From JBBDJB01 sp040880125 (lineage in GTDB: Bacteria; Planctomycetota; Planctomycetia; Pirellulales; JBBDJB01): a stretch of DNA of 64,000 nucleotides. The position numbers were made by a program, and so were the translations under genes. The stretch covers positions 62,001-126,000 of the forward strand of contig JBBDJB010000018.1 of NCBI GenBank assembly GCA_040880125.1, read 5' to 3'. The number at the start of each line of letters is the position of its first letter. Positions within the stretch are counted from its first letter, which is position 1. This document shows, one piece after another, positions 26,889-35,467 of the stretch. Below the pieces are notes generated by a model. The model saw only the letters and a list, made by a program, of their open reading frames with translations, was not told the DNA's origin and made no database searches.

Positions 26889-27560
26889 TCATGTCCCTGC
26901 TTGCCGCAGTCGGCGGCGGATCTCGTCGGAAACCGGCAGCCCCGCTCGACGAAGCGCCGAAAAGTAACCCTCGGGATGATTGAGGTTCTCCAGCGAGTCC
27001 AGGTCGGGATCGACGTCGCGCAGCTCGTCGACGGGCACGTGCCGGGTCGGTGCGTTTTCAAACAGGTACACCGGCCGCAGCCGATCGGCCGCCAGCAGCC
27101 GCTCGATTTCGCCAAGTACGCTCGTCCGATACACGGCCGCCAGCGGATGATGAAACCGCCCATCGACCGGTACCGCGATGTCATTTTGCTCGAGCAGGTC
27201 GAACATCCGCTCGACAAATGCCGGCACCAACAGCGGAACATCACAACTAGTAACGTACGCCGCGTCCACTTGACCGCCGAGCGCGGCTAGGCCGGCGGCG
27301 AGCCCCTCCAGCGGACCTCGCTCCGGGCGACGATCGTACGCGAGCAACACTTCCGGCGGCAGAACGGGCAGCTCCTGATCCGTCGCCGCGACGACGCACA
27401 CCACCTCGACGAGCGGCCGCACCAGCCGCACGACGCGCTGCAACATCGCCTCGTCGCCCATCGGCAGCGTGGCCTTCGGTAGGCCCATTCGCCGGCTCTG
27501 GCCGCCGCACAGCACAATCGCACCGTGCCGCAGTGGTTTATCTCTCGCCAAAGAACTCAT
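26889..27560 (-). CDS. mobA: molybdenum cofactor guanylyltransferase
   Basis: 223-residue nucleotidyltransferase that attaches GMP to molybdopterin to make the MGD cofactor. The signature is AIVLCGGQSRRMGLPKATLP at about residues 14-33 (GGxSxRMGxxK), followed by AYVTSCDVPLL, the metal-binding DxP motif. The start ATG 27560 (MSSLARDKP) is chosen because the signature follows at the usual distance. The frame continues upstream to 28172, but that part is the antisense of the FhcC gene. It is divergent from fhcC over 135 bases and lies in the same window as two MoeA proteins. Confidence 0.9.
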   Translation of the reverse strand: MSSLARDKPLRHGAIVLCGGQSRRMGLPKATLPMGDEAMLQRVVRLVRPLVEVVCVVAATDQELPVLPPEVLLAYDRRPERGPLEGLAAGLAALGGQVDAAYVTSCDVPLLVPAFVERMFDLLEQNDIAVPVDGRFHHPLAAVYRTSVLGEIERLLAADRLRPVYLFENAPTRHVPVDELRDVDPDLDSLENLNHPEGYFSALRRAGLPVSDEIRRRLRQAGT

Positions 27561-27695
27561 GCTGTTGGTTCGCAAGGGCGTGATTGTGTGTCGGTAGACA
27601 GCCGTCACGGCAGCCGCTAAAGTAGTCGCGCCCGATTGTACGGGATCGTTCGACCGCTTCCCATCCGCCAGGCCTCGCTCAACCCGCGCCGCTGC

Positions 27696-28517
27696 ATGGC
27701 CCTCTCGCTCCGCTACACCGGCCAGACGACGGTTCCCGTCGAGATCGAAGGCCTCACGCCGCAGCTCGTTCGGCAGCAATCGCTGGGCGAGATCGAGCGA
27801 TTCGAGATTTTTCACGGCAATCGCAAGCTGCCGCTGGCCGAGATGTTCCAGCTCAGCGGCGACCCGAGCGACGGCCAGATGCACTTCGAAGGCGACCTGT
27901 CCGGCGTGCACTGGATCGGGGCGCACATGAGCGATGGCCGTATCGAGATCCACGGCAATGCCGGCCGCCACTTGGGCAGCGAGATGACCGGCGGCGAGAT
28001 CCACGTCGAGGGCGACGCGGGCGATTGGGTCGGCGGCGAGATGCACGGCGGGCTGATCCACGTGCGGGGCAGGGCAGGGCACCTGATCGGAGCCGCCTAT
28101 CGCGGCAGCCGGCGCGGCATGACCGGCGGCACCATCCTGATCGGCGGCAGTGTCGGCAACGAGACCGGCCACACCATGCGCCGCGGCTGGATCACGATCG
28201 GAGGAGCGGCCGGCGACATGGTCGGCTTCAACCTGATCGCCGGCACGATCCTGGTGCTGGGCGAGTGCGGCATCCGGCCCGGCGCCGGTATGCGCCGCGG
28301 CACGATTGGCCTATTCGGCAAGCCACCCGATGAGCTTTTGCCCACCTTCCGCCACGCCTGCCGCTTCCGACCGCCGATGCTGCCGCTTATCGCGCAGCGG
28401 CTGGCGTCGCATAAGTTCACATTCGATGCCACGCTAGTCGACCGGCCGGTCGACTTGTATCACGGCGACTTTTTGGAAGGGGGGCGCGGGGAAATTTTGA
28501 TTGGCGTGGAAGGATGA
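27696..28517 (+). CDS. fhcC: formylmethanofuran dehydrogenase subunit C homologue
   Basis: 273 residues, largely a right-handed beta-helix with repeating GxxGxxxG units, for example GDAGDWVGGEMHGGLIHVRG, GGSVGNETGHTMRRGWITIG and GECGIRPGAGMRRGTIGLFG. These match FmdC/FhcC, which is related to the C-terminal domain of glutamate synthase. In planctomycetes and methylotrophs Fhc proteins belong to the tetrahydromethanopterin C1 route (formyltransferase/hydrolase complex). The other subunits (FhcA, B, D) are not in this window. ATG 27696 is the most likely start; an in-frame start at 27636 is less so. Divergent from mobA. Confidence 0.88.
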   Translation: MALSLRYTGQTTVPVEIEGLTPQLVRQQSLGEIERFEIFHGNRKLPLAEMFQLSGDPSDGQMHFEGDLSGVHWIGAHMSDGRIEIHGNAGRHLGSEMTGGEIHVEGDAGDWVGGEMHGGLIHVRGRAGHLIGAAYRGSRRGMTGGTILIGGSVGNETGHTMRRGWITIGGAAGDMVGFNLIAGTILVLGECGIRPGAGMRRGTIGLFGKPPDELLPTFRHACRFRPPMLPLIAQRLASHKFTFDATLVDRPVDLYHGDFLEGGRGEILIGVEG

Positions 28518-28536
28518 GTCGCCGTAGCTGAGCTGG

Positions 28537-28690
28537 TGAGAATTCAAACTTGCTCCAGTTCAGCCGAACTCTCACGAGACCGTCACGAGTCCAGCTACAA
28601 GGTGGCACAGACATTCCTGTCTGTGCGTATTCTTTCACTCCCTCGCCCGTGAGGAGAGGAAGCAGCGGTAGATGAACTGGTGAGAATTCA
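28537..28690. repeat. TGAGARTTCA repeats flanking a perfect hairpin
   Basis: TGAGAATTCA occurs at 28537-28546 and 28681-28690, with an inverted relative at 28565-28574 (CGAACTCTCA). Between them GCACAGACA-TTCC-TGTCTGTGC forms a perfect 9-base hairpin at 28605-28626. The segment lies between the convergent fhcC and coiled-coil genes, so it may also end transcription, though no long T-run follows. Confidence 0.5.
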
Positions 28691-28777
28691 GTAGCGTCAC
28701 GGGTGGCTCGCCTTGTCCGGCCGCGCCGCTCGCGTCGACATGAATCTGTCAGCTAATCGAATTGCAATGACGACATT

Positions 28778-29989
28778 CTACTGCGAATCGGATGAATCGG
28801 CTGGTTCTTCGCCGAACCAGGGCGTTACGGTTACGGGAGCTCGCATCGACTCTTTAAGTTCAAGTTCAAAGAGTTGTTCCCTCAGAACGTCGAGTGACTG
28901 CCGGCGTTGTTTTATCTCGCGCTGCAGTTCTTCGGTGCGGCGTTCGGCGACCACCTGCTCTTGGAGTTGGTGTGTCAATTCCGCTATCGTTTCCTCCGCT
29001 TCGGCGATGCGTCGTCGGTTCGCATCGCGTTCGATTGCAAAATTAAGCAATTCAACATTTAACCTTTGCAACTGCTGCTGCTGGACCGATTCCTCCCCTT
29101 GTGACGACTGCGCGCGGAACAAATCGATCTTGGCCGCGGCGAGTGCTGCCTGGATGCTTGCCACTTCGCTCTGGCTGATGGTGGCCGCTCGTTGAAGTAC
29201 GTCCGCCCGTTCCAGTTCCTGCTCCCGAATCTTCACGATCTTTTCGAGCTCTTCAATCAATCTCTGACGCACGGGATCGTTCTCGGATTCCTCACGCAGT
29301 AGGGCGATCTGTTTCTGAATGGCATTTTGGCGTGCTTCGGCGGTGACAATGTCCGACTGCAACTGCCGGCGTTCTGTACGGGCGGCTTGCAGGCTCTCTT
29401 TCAACATATCCGCCGGTGCGGCATCGTTCAGAGAGCTTTGTCGAAGGCGACTCTCCAGATCTTCCAGATGTACTTCCGACTTGTCGATCATGGCCTGCAG
29501 GCGATCTCTCGCCGAGTTCGTTCGGCTTGCGGCGAGTCGTTCGTACGAGTGCCGTATGGACTTCTCCAACTCGACGCGAACGGAATCCCAAATCTCTCGA
29601 AAGTCATCCTTCGGCGTTTCTTTCGGCACTTGCACCACCAGCCGCCCCACGTATACCCCGGACGATTGCTCGACCACTTCCCCTTCGAAACCGGAGTCGG
29701 CCCAAAAAATCGCTCCCAACAATCTCTTCGGATCGGACTCGCTTTGTTCAATCCGCGCCACAACTCGCTCTTTGAACTCTGGCTGGCGTAACAAATCTAA
29801 AATGAGCCGCGCACCAGGCTGCAGTAGCTCAGGATCGAAGCTAATAACAACCGGCCGGTCGATTGACCATGCATTTTGGTTGTTCATGTCAAAGGAAAGT
29901 ATCGTCTCCTCCTGTGCCGCGACCGGCTGCGCAACGAAAGCCGACACCAGCACCAACCCAAGCACCGTTATCCACCAGCGGTATCGCAT
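28778..29989 (-). CDS. exported coiled-coil protein
   Basis: 403 residues with a signal peptide (about 1-26, WWITVLGLVLVSAFVAQPVAA). A globular N-terminal part (ETILSFDMNNQNAWSIDRP) is followed by a long coiled coil over about residues 160-375 (Glu/Gln/Arg-rich heptads such as EELEKIVKIREQELERADVL). The end is proline-rich and acidic. I recognise no family. The start ATG 29989 overlaps the TAA of the upstream gene (TAATG) and has GGAGAAATGTA in front, so translation is coupled to the putative anti-sigma gene. The sigma/anti-sigma/coiled-coil set may be an envelope-stress unit. Confidence 0.7.
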   Translation of the reverse strand: MRYRWWITVLGLVLVSAFVAQPVAAQEETILSFDMNNQNAWSIDRPVVISFDPELLQPGARLILDLLRQPEFKERVVARIEQSESDPKRLLGAIFWADSGFEGEVVEQSSGVYVGRLVVQVPKETPKDDFREIWDSVRVELEKSIRHSYERLAASRTNSARDRLQAMIDKSEVHLEDLESRLRQSSLNDAAPADMLKESLQAARTERRQLQSDIVTAEARQNAIQKQIALLREESENDPVRQRLIEELEKIVKIREQELERADVLQRAATISQSEVASIQAALAAAKIDLFRAQSSQGEESVQQQQLQRLNVELLNFAIERDANRRRIAEAEETIAELTHQLQEQVVAERRTEELQREIKQRRQSLDVLREQLFELELKESMRAPVTVTPWFGEEPADSSDSQ

Positions 29990-30630
29990 TACATTTCTCC
30001 TCGATCGAGGTTGTTCACATTTTTCAGTCGAATCTGGGCCAGCTCCGCCCAGCGGGTGTTCGGGAACTGCTCGGCCACGTTGCGGTACTCCGCCGCGGCG
30101 GCGGCTGGTCCGTCCGATTCGGCCAGCCAATCGGCGCTGGTTAGCAGGATTACCGCCGTGCGCTCGATCTCACGCTGCATCTCCCAATCGGCGTCCATAC
30201 GGCCGGCCAATCGCCGCAGTTCCGCCCGCTGGTGGTTGAGCTGACGTTCGAGCTTCATCCGCCGCACAACCGCCTCGTGAAACTCTGCCTGACGGCGCAG
30301 CTCTGCCAACTCCGCCGTTAGTCGCTCGACGTCTACCGGCGGATCATTGGCGACAGCATGTTGCTGTCCAACCGCAGTGGCCGGACGACTCGGCGTGTGA
30401 TCACGATCGGCGACCACTTGCTCCCGCCGGTCTTGCCCTTGCCATGCATCGGCGGTCCACCAAGCGCCGGCAACCGCAATAAGCACTATCGCCGCACGTG
30501 CAACGTAGCGCCTCCGACGGCGCTGTGCCAGCAACTGGGTCAGCCGCGCGGCATCCAAATCCGGCACGGCAGAATCGCCCACCTCCGCGTCGGCGTTGCG
30601 CAATATCTTTTGAAGTTGTTCGTCGTCCAT
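29989..30630 (-). CDS. single-pass membrane protein, putative anti-sigma factor
   Basis: 213 residues. A cytoplasmic N-terminus of about 40 residues with ADAEVGDSAVPDLDAARLTQ ends in RRRRRYVAR, then one helix (AAIVLIAVAGAWWTADAW, about 46-63). The periplasmic part is mostly helical and ends with a TPR-like unit (AAAAEYRNVAEQFPNTRWAE). Position directly after an ECF sigma gene plus this topology suggest an anti-sigma factor, though no zinc-finger or RskA motif is seen. ATG 30630 is preferred over GTG 30633, which would overlap nothing extra. Confidence 0.6.
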   Translation of the reverse strand: MDDEQLQKILRNADAEVGDSAVPDLDAARLTQLLAQRRRRRYVARAAIVLIAVAGAWWTADAWQGQDRREQVVADRDHTPSRPATAVGQQHAVANDPPVDVERLTAELAELRRQAEFHEAVVRRMKLERQLNHQRAELRRLAGRMDADWEMQREIERTAVILLTSADWLAESDGPAAAAAEYRNVAEQFPNTRWAELAQIRLKNVNNLDRGEM

Positions 30631-30633
30631 CAC

Positions 30634-31272
30634 TTAAAGCTCAACATCACCAAGTTCGGTCTTCAGCTTCTTTCTCGCACGGCTCAGCCGCGTATCGACC
30701 GCGCCGCGAGACAGTCCCAGCAGCCGCGACACTTCCTCGATTGGCAGCTCCTCCAGATAGTGCAGCACGATCACCTCGCGGTAGCGATGCGGCAGCCGGG
30801 CGACCGCCGCCTGCACGGCCTGGCCCTGTTCCGTTCTTACGACCGCCGCATCGGCCCGCTCTGCCTCGGCCCCACCGGACGACTCCACTTCGCTTCGCAC
30901 GCGATGCAGCCGCCGCAGCCGGAACCACTGCGTGCGCCGATGGCGGCGGCAGTGGTTCACCGCGATGGCGGTCAGCCAGGTCGCCAGGCGGCTTTCGCTA
31001 CGGAACTGGCTCCGCTTGGCCAGCGCCGTGACGAACACCTCCTGTACGACATCGGCCACGTCCTCCGGCCACGCCAGCAGCCGATGCACCTGCCGCGCGA
31101 TCTGCGGCGCGTACCGCTGGACGACCTCGTCCAGTGCCGCCGGATCGCCGGCCACCAGCGCCCGGGCAAGCCGGTCTTCCTCCGGATTCGACGCCGCCGC
31201 CGGAGGGCGTGCGACCGCCTGGACGTCCGGTCGCCGGGCTGCATCAGTCATCGCTGGAGACATTAGACGCAC
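30634..31272 (-). CDS. ECF-family RNA polymerase sigma factor
   Basis: 212-residue sigma-70 family protein with only regions 2 and 4. Region 2 is RYAPQIARQVHRLLAWPEDV...ADVVQEVFV with the ATWLTAIAVNHCRRH helix. Region 4 is LPHRYREVIVLHYLEELPIE followed by the helix-turn-helix EVSRLLGLSRGAVDTRLSRA. It would direct transcription of a stress or envelope regulon and its own operon. The next gene starts three bases after its stop. ATG codons at 31272, 31263 and 31251 are all possible starts; the first is used here. Confidence 0.9.
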   Translation of the reverse strand: MRLMSPAMTDAARRPDVQAVARPPAAASNPEEDRLARALVAGDPAALDEVVQRYAPQIARQVHRLLAWPEDVADVVQEVFVTALAKRSQFRSESRLATWLTAIAVNHCRRHRRTQWFRLRRLHRVRSEVESSGGAEAERADAAVVRTEQGQAVQAAVARLPHRYREVIVLHYLEELPIEEVSRLLGLSRGAVDTRLSRARKKLKTELGDVEL

Positions 31273-31332
31273 CCGGGGGTGGGTTTCTTACAGGGCGGAA
31301 GCAAAAAACCTGCTTGCCACTCGATGTGTCAA

Positions 31333-32400
31333 TCAATCCGCCAGCCACGCCTCGCGGTGCTCGGCCACGAAATGGTCGTCGTGCAGGTGCGGATAGGCGG
31401 CATAGATGCGGTCGATCTCCTCTGCCTGGCCGGGACTGAGAGACTCGCTCGGATCGAGCATCCAGGTTCCTTCCAGCAGCCCCTGCCGCCGCAGCACCTC
31501 GTGGATTCCCGGAATGCAACCGGCAAAGCCGCCGGCCGCGTCGAACAGGGCCGCGTTGCAGTCGGTCACCTCGACGGCCAGCCGCAGAAGCTGGGCGTCC
31601 GCAGCGCCGGCCTGCTCGACGACACGGTGGCAGCGCTGCAAAAGTTCGACCGCCCGGCGCGTCCACACGGCCCAGTGGCCGAGCAGCCCGCCGACGATGC
31701 GGCGCTCGACCGCGCCGCCGGCCGACTCGAAGCGGTACGGAGTGACCAGATCGAGGACGATGTTGTCGTCGTTGCCGGTGTACAGGGCGATATCGACGCG
31801 GCCCGACTCGGCGATCGCCCGAACGCAGTCAATCGTCTGGTAGCGGTTGAAGCAGGCGACCTTCACCGCCACCACGCTGTCGATCTCGGCGAAGCGTCGC
31901 CAGAAGGAGTACGGCAGCTCGCGGCCGCCGACGTGCGTGCCCAAGTAAAAGCCGAACATCGGCAGCACGTCGGCTACCTGGCGGCAATGGTCGATCAGCG
32001 TATCCTCCGACGCGTCCTTCAGCGCCGACAGGTTGAGCAGCCCCGTGTGAAACCCGGTCTCGCGCAACAGGCTCGCCTCGCGCACGGCCTGCGCCGTATT
32101 GCCGCACACACCACCCACCCGGATCAGCGGCTGCTGGCGCTGTGCATCGAGCGACTGCAATACCTCAGCGGAGAAGCGCAGCAGCGGCTCGAACAGCCCG
32201 TGGGCCGGATCGCGGATGGCGAACTGCGTCGTATGCACGCCGATCGCCACGCCGCCCGCACCGGCCGCCTCGTAGTATCGCAGTAGCGCCTGCTGGCGCC
32301 GCGGATCAAACTTCCGCTGCGCATCGAGCGCCAGCGGCACTGCCGGAATGACGGTGCCGCGCCGCAATACTTCGCTGACCGTTTGTGGAATGCTACTCAT
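31333..32400 (-). CDS. DHDPS/NAL-family aldolase or dehydratase
   Basis: 355-residue TIM-barrel protein of the dihydrodipicolinate synthase / N-acetylneuraminate lyase superfamily. It has TVIPAVPLALDAQRKFD at the start, the GGVAIGVHTTQF region, and VVAVKVACFNRYQT, in which the lysine after AV is the likely Schiff-base residue. At 355 residues it is longer than typical DapA (about 290) because of a C-terminal extension. This suggests a sugar-acid or keto-acid substrate more than lysine biosynthesis. It starts 9 bases after the NAD epimerase stop, so the two are almost certainly one operon. Confidence 0.85.
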   Translation of the reverse strand: MSSIPQTVSEVLRRGTVIPAVPLALDAQRKFDPRRQQALLRYYEAAGAGGVAIGVHTTQFAIRDPAHGLFEPLLRFSAEVLQSLDAQRQQPLIRVGGVCGNTAQAVREASLLRETGFHTGLLNLSALKDASEDTLIDHCRQVADVLPMFGFYLGTHVGGRELPYSFWRRFAEIDSVVAVKVACFNRYQTIDCVRAIAESGRVDIALYTGNDDNIVLDLVTPYRFESAGGAVERRIVGGLLGHWAVWTRRAVELLQRCHRVVEQAGAADAQLLRLAVEVTDCNAALFDAAGGFAGCIPGIHEVLRRQGLLEGTWMLDPSESLSPGQAEEIDRIYAAYPHLHDDHFVAEHREAWLAD

Positions 32401-32409
32401 GGCTATGCT

Positions 32410-33474
32410 TCAAAACTGCCCGTCGCGGACTTCGAACTTGGTTGGCTTGCCGTGCGTTGGGCCTCCACGACCGATCCAATCGGCGATCCACCGGATGATT
32501 TGCCCTTCCGGAATAATGGGTCGACCAAACAACTCGTAGGCGCGCCGTCCGTTGCTGAGCAGGGCGGTCTCCGCTTCGCGACCTTCAATTGACACGGACT
32601 GGCCAAGCTCCTGTCCCAGTTGCTCCGCCACGTCGCGGACGCGGAGTGTTTCCGGCCCGGCGACATTCACCACCAGCGGCGGACTGGCAGCGTGCTCCAG
32701 CGCCAGCAGCGACATCGCATTGGCGTCGCCCTGCCAGATGGCGTTGAAATAGCCCATCGTCACATCGACCGGCTCGCCGGCTGCCACTTTTTGGGCGATG
32801 TCGACGATGATGCCGTACCGCAGCTCGTGAGCATAATTCAGCCGGAGGATCGCCGCGGGAAAACCGTACTGTTCGCTAAAGTAGCCCAGCAGCCGTTCGC
32901 GCCCCACGGCGCTGGCCGCGTATTCGCCGATCGGCTCGAGCGGATCCTGCTCGCGCGAACCTCCCGAGTCGATCGGGACAAGCGGATAGACGTTGCCCGT
33001 CGAAAAGCCCACGATGCGGCTGCGGCCGAACTTCTGACATACCAGGCCCGGCAGGAAGCAGTTGGTCGCCCAAGTGGCACCTTCCTGACCGTACGAGCCG
33101 AACTTCCGCGCCGCCATGTAGACGATGTTCTCGACGTCGGGCAGTCGAGCGAATGCATCGGGGTCGAATAGATCGCAACGTATGATCTCGATGCCGTCGG
33201 TCTCGAGCGAATCGGCCACCGCAGGCGAAGAGAACCGCGACACAGCGATTACCCGCCGCGCCACCCCCGAGGCGTCACACGCCCGGCGGGCCATTCGTGC
33301 CAGCGACGGCCCCATCTTGCCGCCTGCGCCGATCAGCATCAGATCGCCTTCCAGCCGGGCCATCATCTCGACCAGGCGCCGCGGCGGTCGGCTGAGAGCT
33401 TCTTCCAGTTGCTCGGTGTTCTCGATCCGCTCGGGCAGATCGAACTCGGTGGCGGCTTGGGCTCGGGCGTTCAT
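32410..33474 (-). CDS. NAD-dependent epimerase/dehydratase
   Basis: 354-residue extended SDR-fold protein. The dinucleotide-binding loop is LMLIGAGGKMGPSLARMARR at about residues 50-69, preceded by an unusual 48-residue N-terminal helical extension (EQLEEALSRPPRRLVEMMAR). The later NIVYMAARKFG and the strand leading to ILRLNYAHELR fit the family, but the usual YxxxK catalytic pair is not obvious: the matching position reads EYAASAVGRERLLGYF. Together with the DHDPS-family enzyme it may process a sugar acid. The stop of the MoeA-PBP gene is 12 bases upstream. Confidence 0.82.
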   Translation of the reverse strand: MNARAQAATEFDLPERIENTEQLEEALSRPPRRLVEMMARLEGDLMLIGAGGKMGPSLARMARRACDASGVARRVIAVSRFSSPAVADSLETDGIEIIRCDLFDPDAFARLPDVENIVYMAARKFGSYGQEGATWATNCFLPGLVCQKFGRSRIVGFSTGNVYPLVPIDSGGSREQDPLEPIGEYAASAVGRERLLGYFSEQYGFPAAILRLNYAHELRYGIIVDIAQKVAAGEPVDVTMGYFNAIWQGDANAMSLLALEHAASPPLVVNVAGPETLRVRDVAEQLGQELGQSVSIEGREAETALLSNGRRAYELFGRPIIPEGQIIRWIADWIGRGGPTHGKPTKFEVRDGQF

Positions 33475-33486
33475 GCCGCCATTAAA

Positions 33487-35415
33487 TCAGCGTCCGCCGG
33501 CGCGAGCAACGGAAAACCCGAGCGACGCCAGGTGACGCCGCGCTTCTGCTTCCTGGAGCAGCCGCGCGAACGCCTCCACCGCCGGCCGGTCGCGCCGGGT
33601 CTTCGGAACGACGAAGTCGTACAACTCGTCCTCCAACGGCAGAAACGCCAGCCGCTCGTCCCGGGCGACCGTCTCGATCGCGATGCCCCAGTCGGCGCGG
33701 CCTTGCAGCACGGCCGCGGCCACCGCGTTGTGGTTTTTGGCTTGCACCGCGTAGCCGGGCGGTTGTGCTCCGGCAAGCGCTCGGTCGATCAGAATCCGCG
33801 TCCCGCTGCCGCGATTGCGGTTGATCATCGTGCACTCGGGGTCGGCCAGCGCCGCGGCGATCGCCTCGTGCACCGACTTGCCCGCAAATCGTGCGTCGCC
33901 GGCGCGGCAAACGATCCCCTGCTTGCGGCCATAGCCGCTGAGCAGTTCCAGCTCGTCGGTCAGCAACGGGCGGTTGTACTGGCCGGTGGCGGGATCCAAG
34001 AGGTGAATGCCTGCGATATCGCACTCGCCGCGCCGGGCCGCGTCAAGTCCCGCTGTACTGCCGACGGCCAGAAACTTGCTCTTCCAGCCTTGCTTCTGCA
34101 ACCGGCCCAATAGGTAGTCAAGCCCGACACAGTGGCTGCCGATCACCACCAGGTCCGCCACCGCCAGCTCCGGCGCGATCAATTGCACTGCGACGGTACT
34201 CCCGGCGTCGACGATCTCGGTGTGTCGCCCGATGGTGACAAAGCCGTCGGCCCGGCTGAAGGTCGTCACCGATCCCGAGCCCTTTCCCATTGGATAGGCG
34301 ATTAGTTCGTCATCGGCGGAGACGAGCCCGACCAGGAGAAACTCCGTGCGGCCGATCTCCGAGTGCACCTTGACCGCCAGGCGGGCGTCGCGCGTCGCCG
34401 CACGCTGACTGGACCGCCCGCCCAACGTGCGAATTACCGGCGCCACGAACTCGTGAAATGTGAAGATAGCGGACGTCGGAAAGCCAGGCAGGATCACCAC
34501 CGCTTTTCCGCCATGCGACGCCAGGCAGATCGGCTTTCCTGGCTTGAGCGCCACGCCGTGCGCGACTATGCCCGGCGAGGTGCGCTCCGCCACCACCCGA
34601 TAGGAAAGATCGCCTTGCCCCTTGCTTGTTCCGCCGGAGAGCAGCACCAGATCGGACGAGGCAATTGCCTCATCGAGCCGCGCCGTTAACAGCGCCCGGT
34701 CGTCCGACACGATTCCCATCGGCAGCGGCACGGCGCCAAGCTCGCGCACCGCGTCGGCGAGGATCTGCGCGTTGGAGTCATAAACCCGCCCGGGCTGCAT
34801 CAGATTGCCGGGTGCAACGAGCTCGTCCCCGGTGGACATGATTGCCACATGCGGCCGGCCGATGACCGAAACGCGAGCGACACCCACCGCGGCCAGGACG
34901 CCGGTCTCTCGGCTAGTCAAGAGTTGGCCTCCCCAGAGGATCGTCTCGCCGCGAGCAATGTCCGTACCCGCGAAGCTGACGCCGAATCCGGCCGAGACTG
35001 CCTTGTACACCGCCAGTTCGACGCCTTCCTCGACCGTGTGCTCGACCATTGCGACCGCGTCCGCTCCGCGCGGCAACATCCCGCCAGTGGCAATGCCCAT
35101 AGCGGTTCCAGGCTCAACGCTCGCGGCAGGGGCGCTGCCGGTGATTACCTGTTCATCAAGCAATCGCAGACGCCGCGGCTGTTCCTCAGAGGCCCCGAAA
35201 GTGTCCTCCGCGCGCACCGCGTAGCCGTCGTAGTTCGACCGATCGAACGACGGTACGTCGACCTCGGCCACGACATCGGCCGCCACAATCCGGCCCAGTG
35301 CGTCGTAGAGCGGTACGGTCTCTGCTGGAAGGGGAGCGAGATCGAGCACGGCATGGAAGCGGCGCTCCGCTTCATCCCGATCCACTACCTGAAGGAATTG
35401 GTCCTGACCGCTCAT
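33487..35415 (-). CDS. moeA: MoeA fused to a periplasmic-binding-protein-like domain
   Basis: 642 residues. Residues 1 to about 405 are a complete MoeA (molybdenum insertase): VDVPSFDRSNYDGYAVRAED, then GTAMGIATGGMLPRGADAVA, VAIMSTGDELVAPG, VLLSGGTSKGQGDL and VILPGFPTSAIFTFHEFVAP. Residues about 410-642 are a PBP-like substrate-binding domain (VIGSHCVGLDYLLGRLQKQG, then NRNRGSGTRILIDRALAG). This fusion, known from archaea and some bacteria, may sense or hold oxyanions or the cofactor. ATG 35415 with AAGGA upstream is preferred over the longer frame reaching 35502, which overlaps the preceding moeA. Confidence 0.88.
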   Translation of the reverse strand: MSGQDQFLQVVDRDEAERRFHAVLDLAPLPAETVPLYDALGRIVAADVVAEVDVPSFDRSNYDGYAVRAEDTFGASEEQPRRLRLLDEQVITGSAPAASVEPGTAMGIATGGMLPRGADAVAMVEHTVEEGVELAVYKAVSAGFGVSFAGTDIARGETILWGGQLLTSRETGVLAAVGVARVSVIGRPHVAIMSTGDELVAPGNLMQPGRVYDSNAQILADAVRELGAVPLPMGIVSDDRALLTARLDEAIASSDLVLLSGGTSKGQGDLSYRVVAERTSPGIVAHGVALKPGKPICLASHGGKAVVILPGFPTSAIFTFHEFVAPVIRTLGGRSSQRAATRDARLAVKVHSEIGRTEFLLVGLVSADDELIAYPMGKGSGSVTTFSRADGFVTIGRHTEIVDAGSTVAVQLIAPELAVADLVVIGSHCVGLDYLLGRLQKQGWKSKFLAVGSTAGLDAARRGECDIAGIHLLDPATGQYNRPLLTDELELLSGYGRKQGIVCRAGDARFAGKSVHEAIAAALADPECTMINRNRGSGTRILIDRALAGAQPPGYAVQAKNHNAVAAAVLQGRADWGIAIETVARDERLAFLPLEDELYDFVVPKTRRDRPAVEAFARLLQEAEARRHLASLGFSVARAGGR

Positions 35416-35467
35416 GTCGATCCTTTGCGTGTTTCGGTCGCACGTAAGCGGTATCACAAAGGGTGCG

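Noticed and set aside
27561..28172. Upstream extension of the mobA frame
   Set aside because: It is opposite fhcC, and the MobA signature requires the start near 27560.
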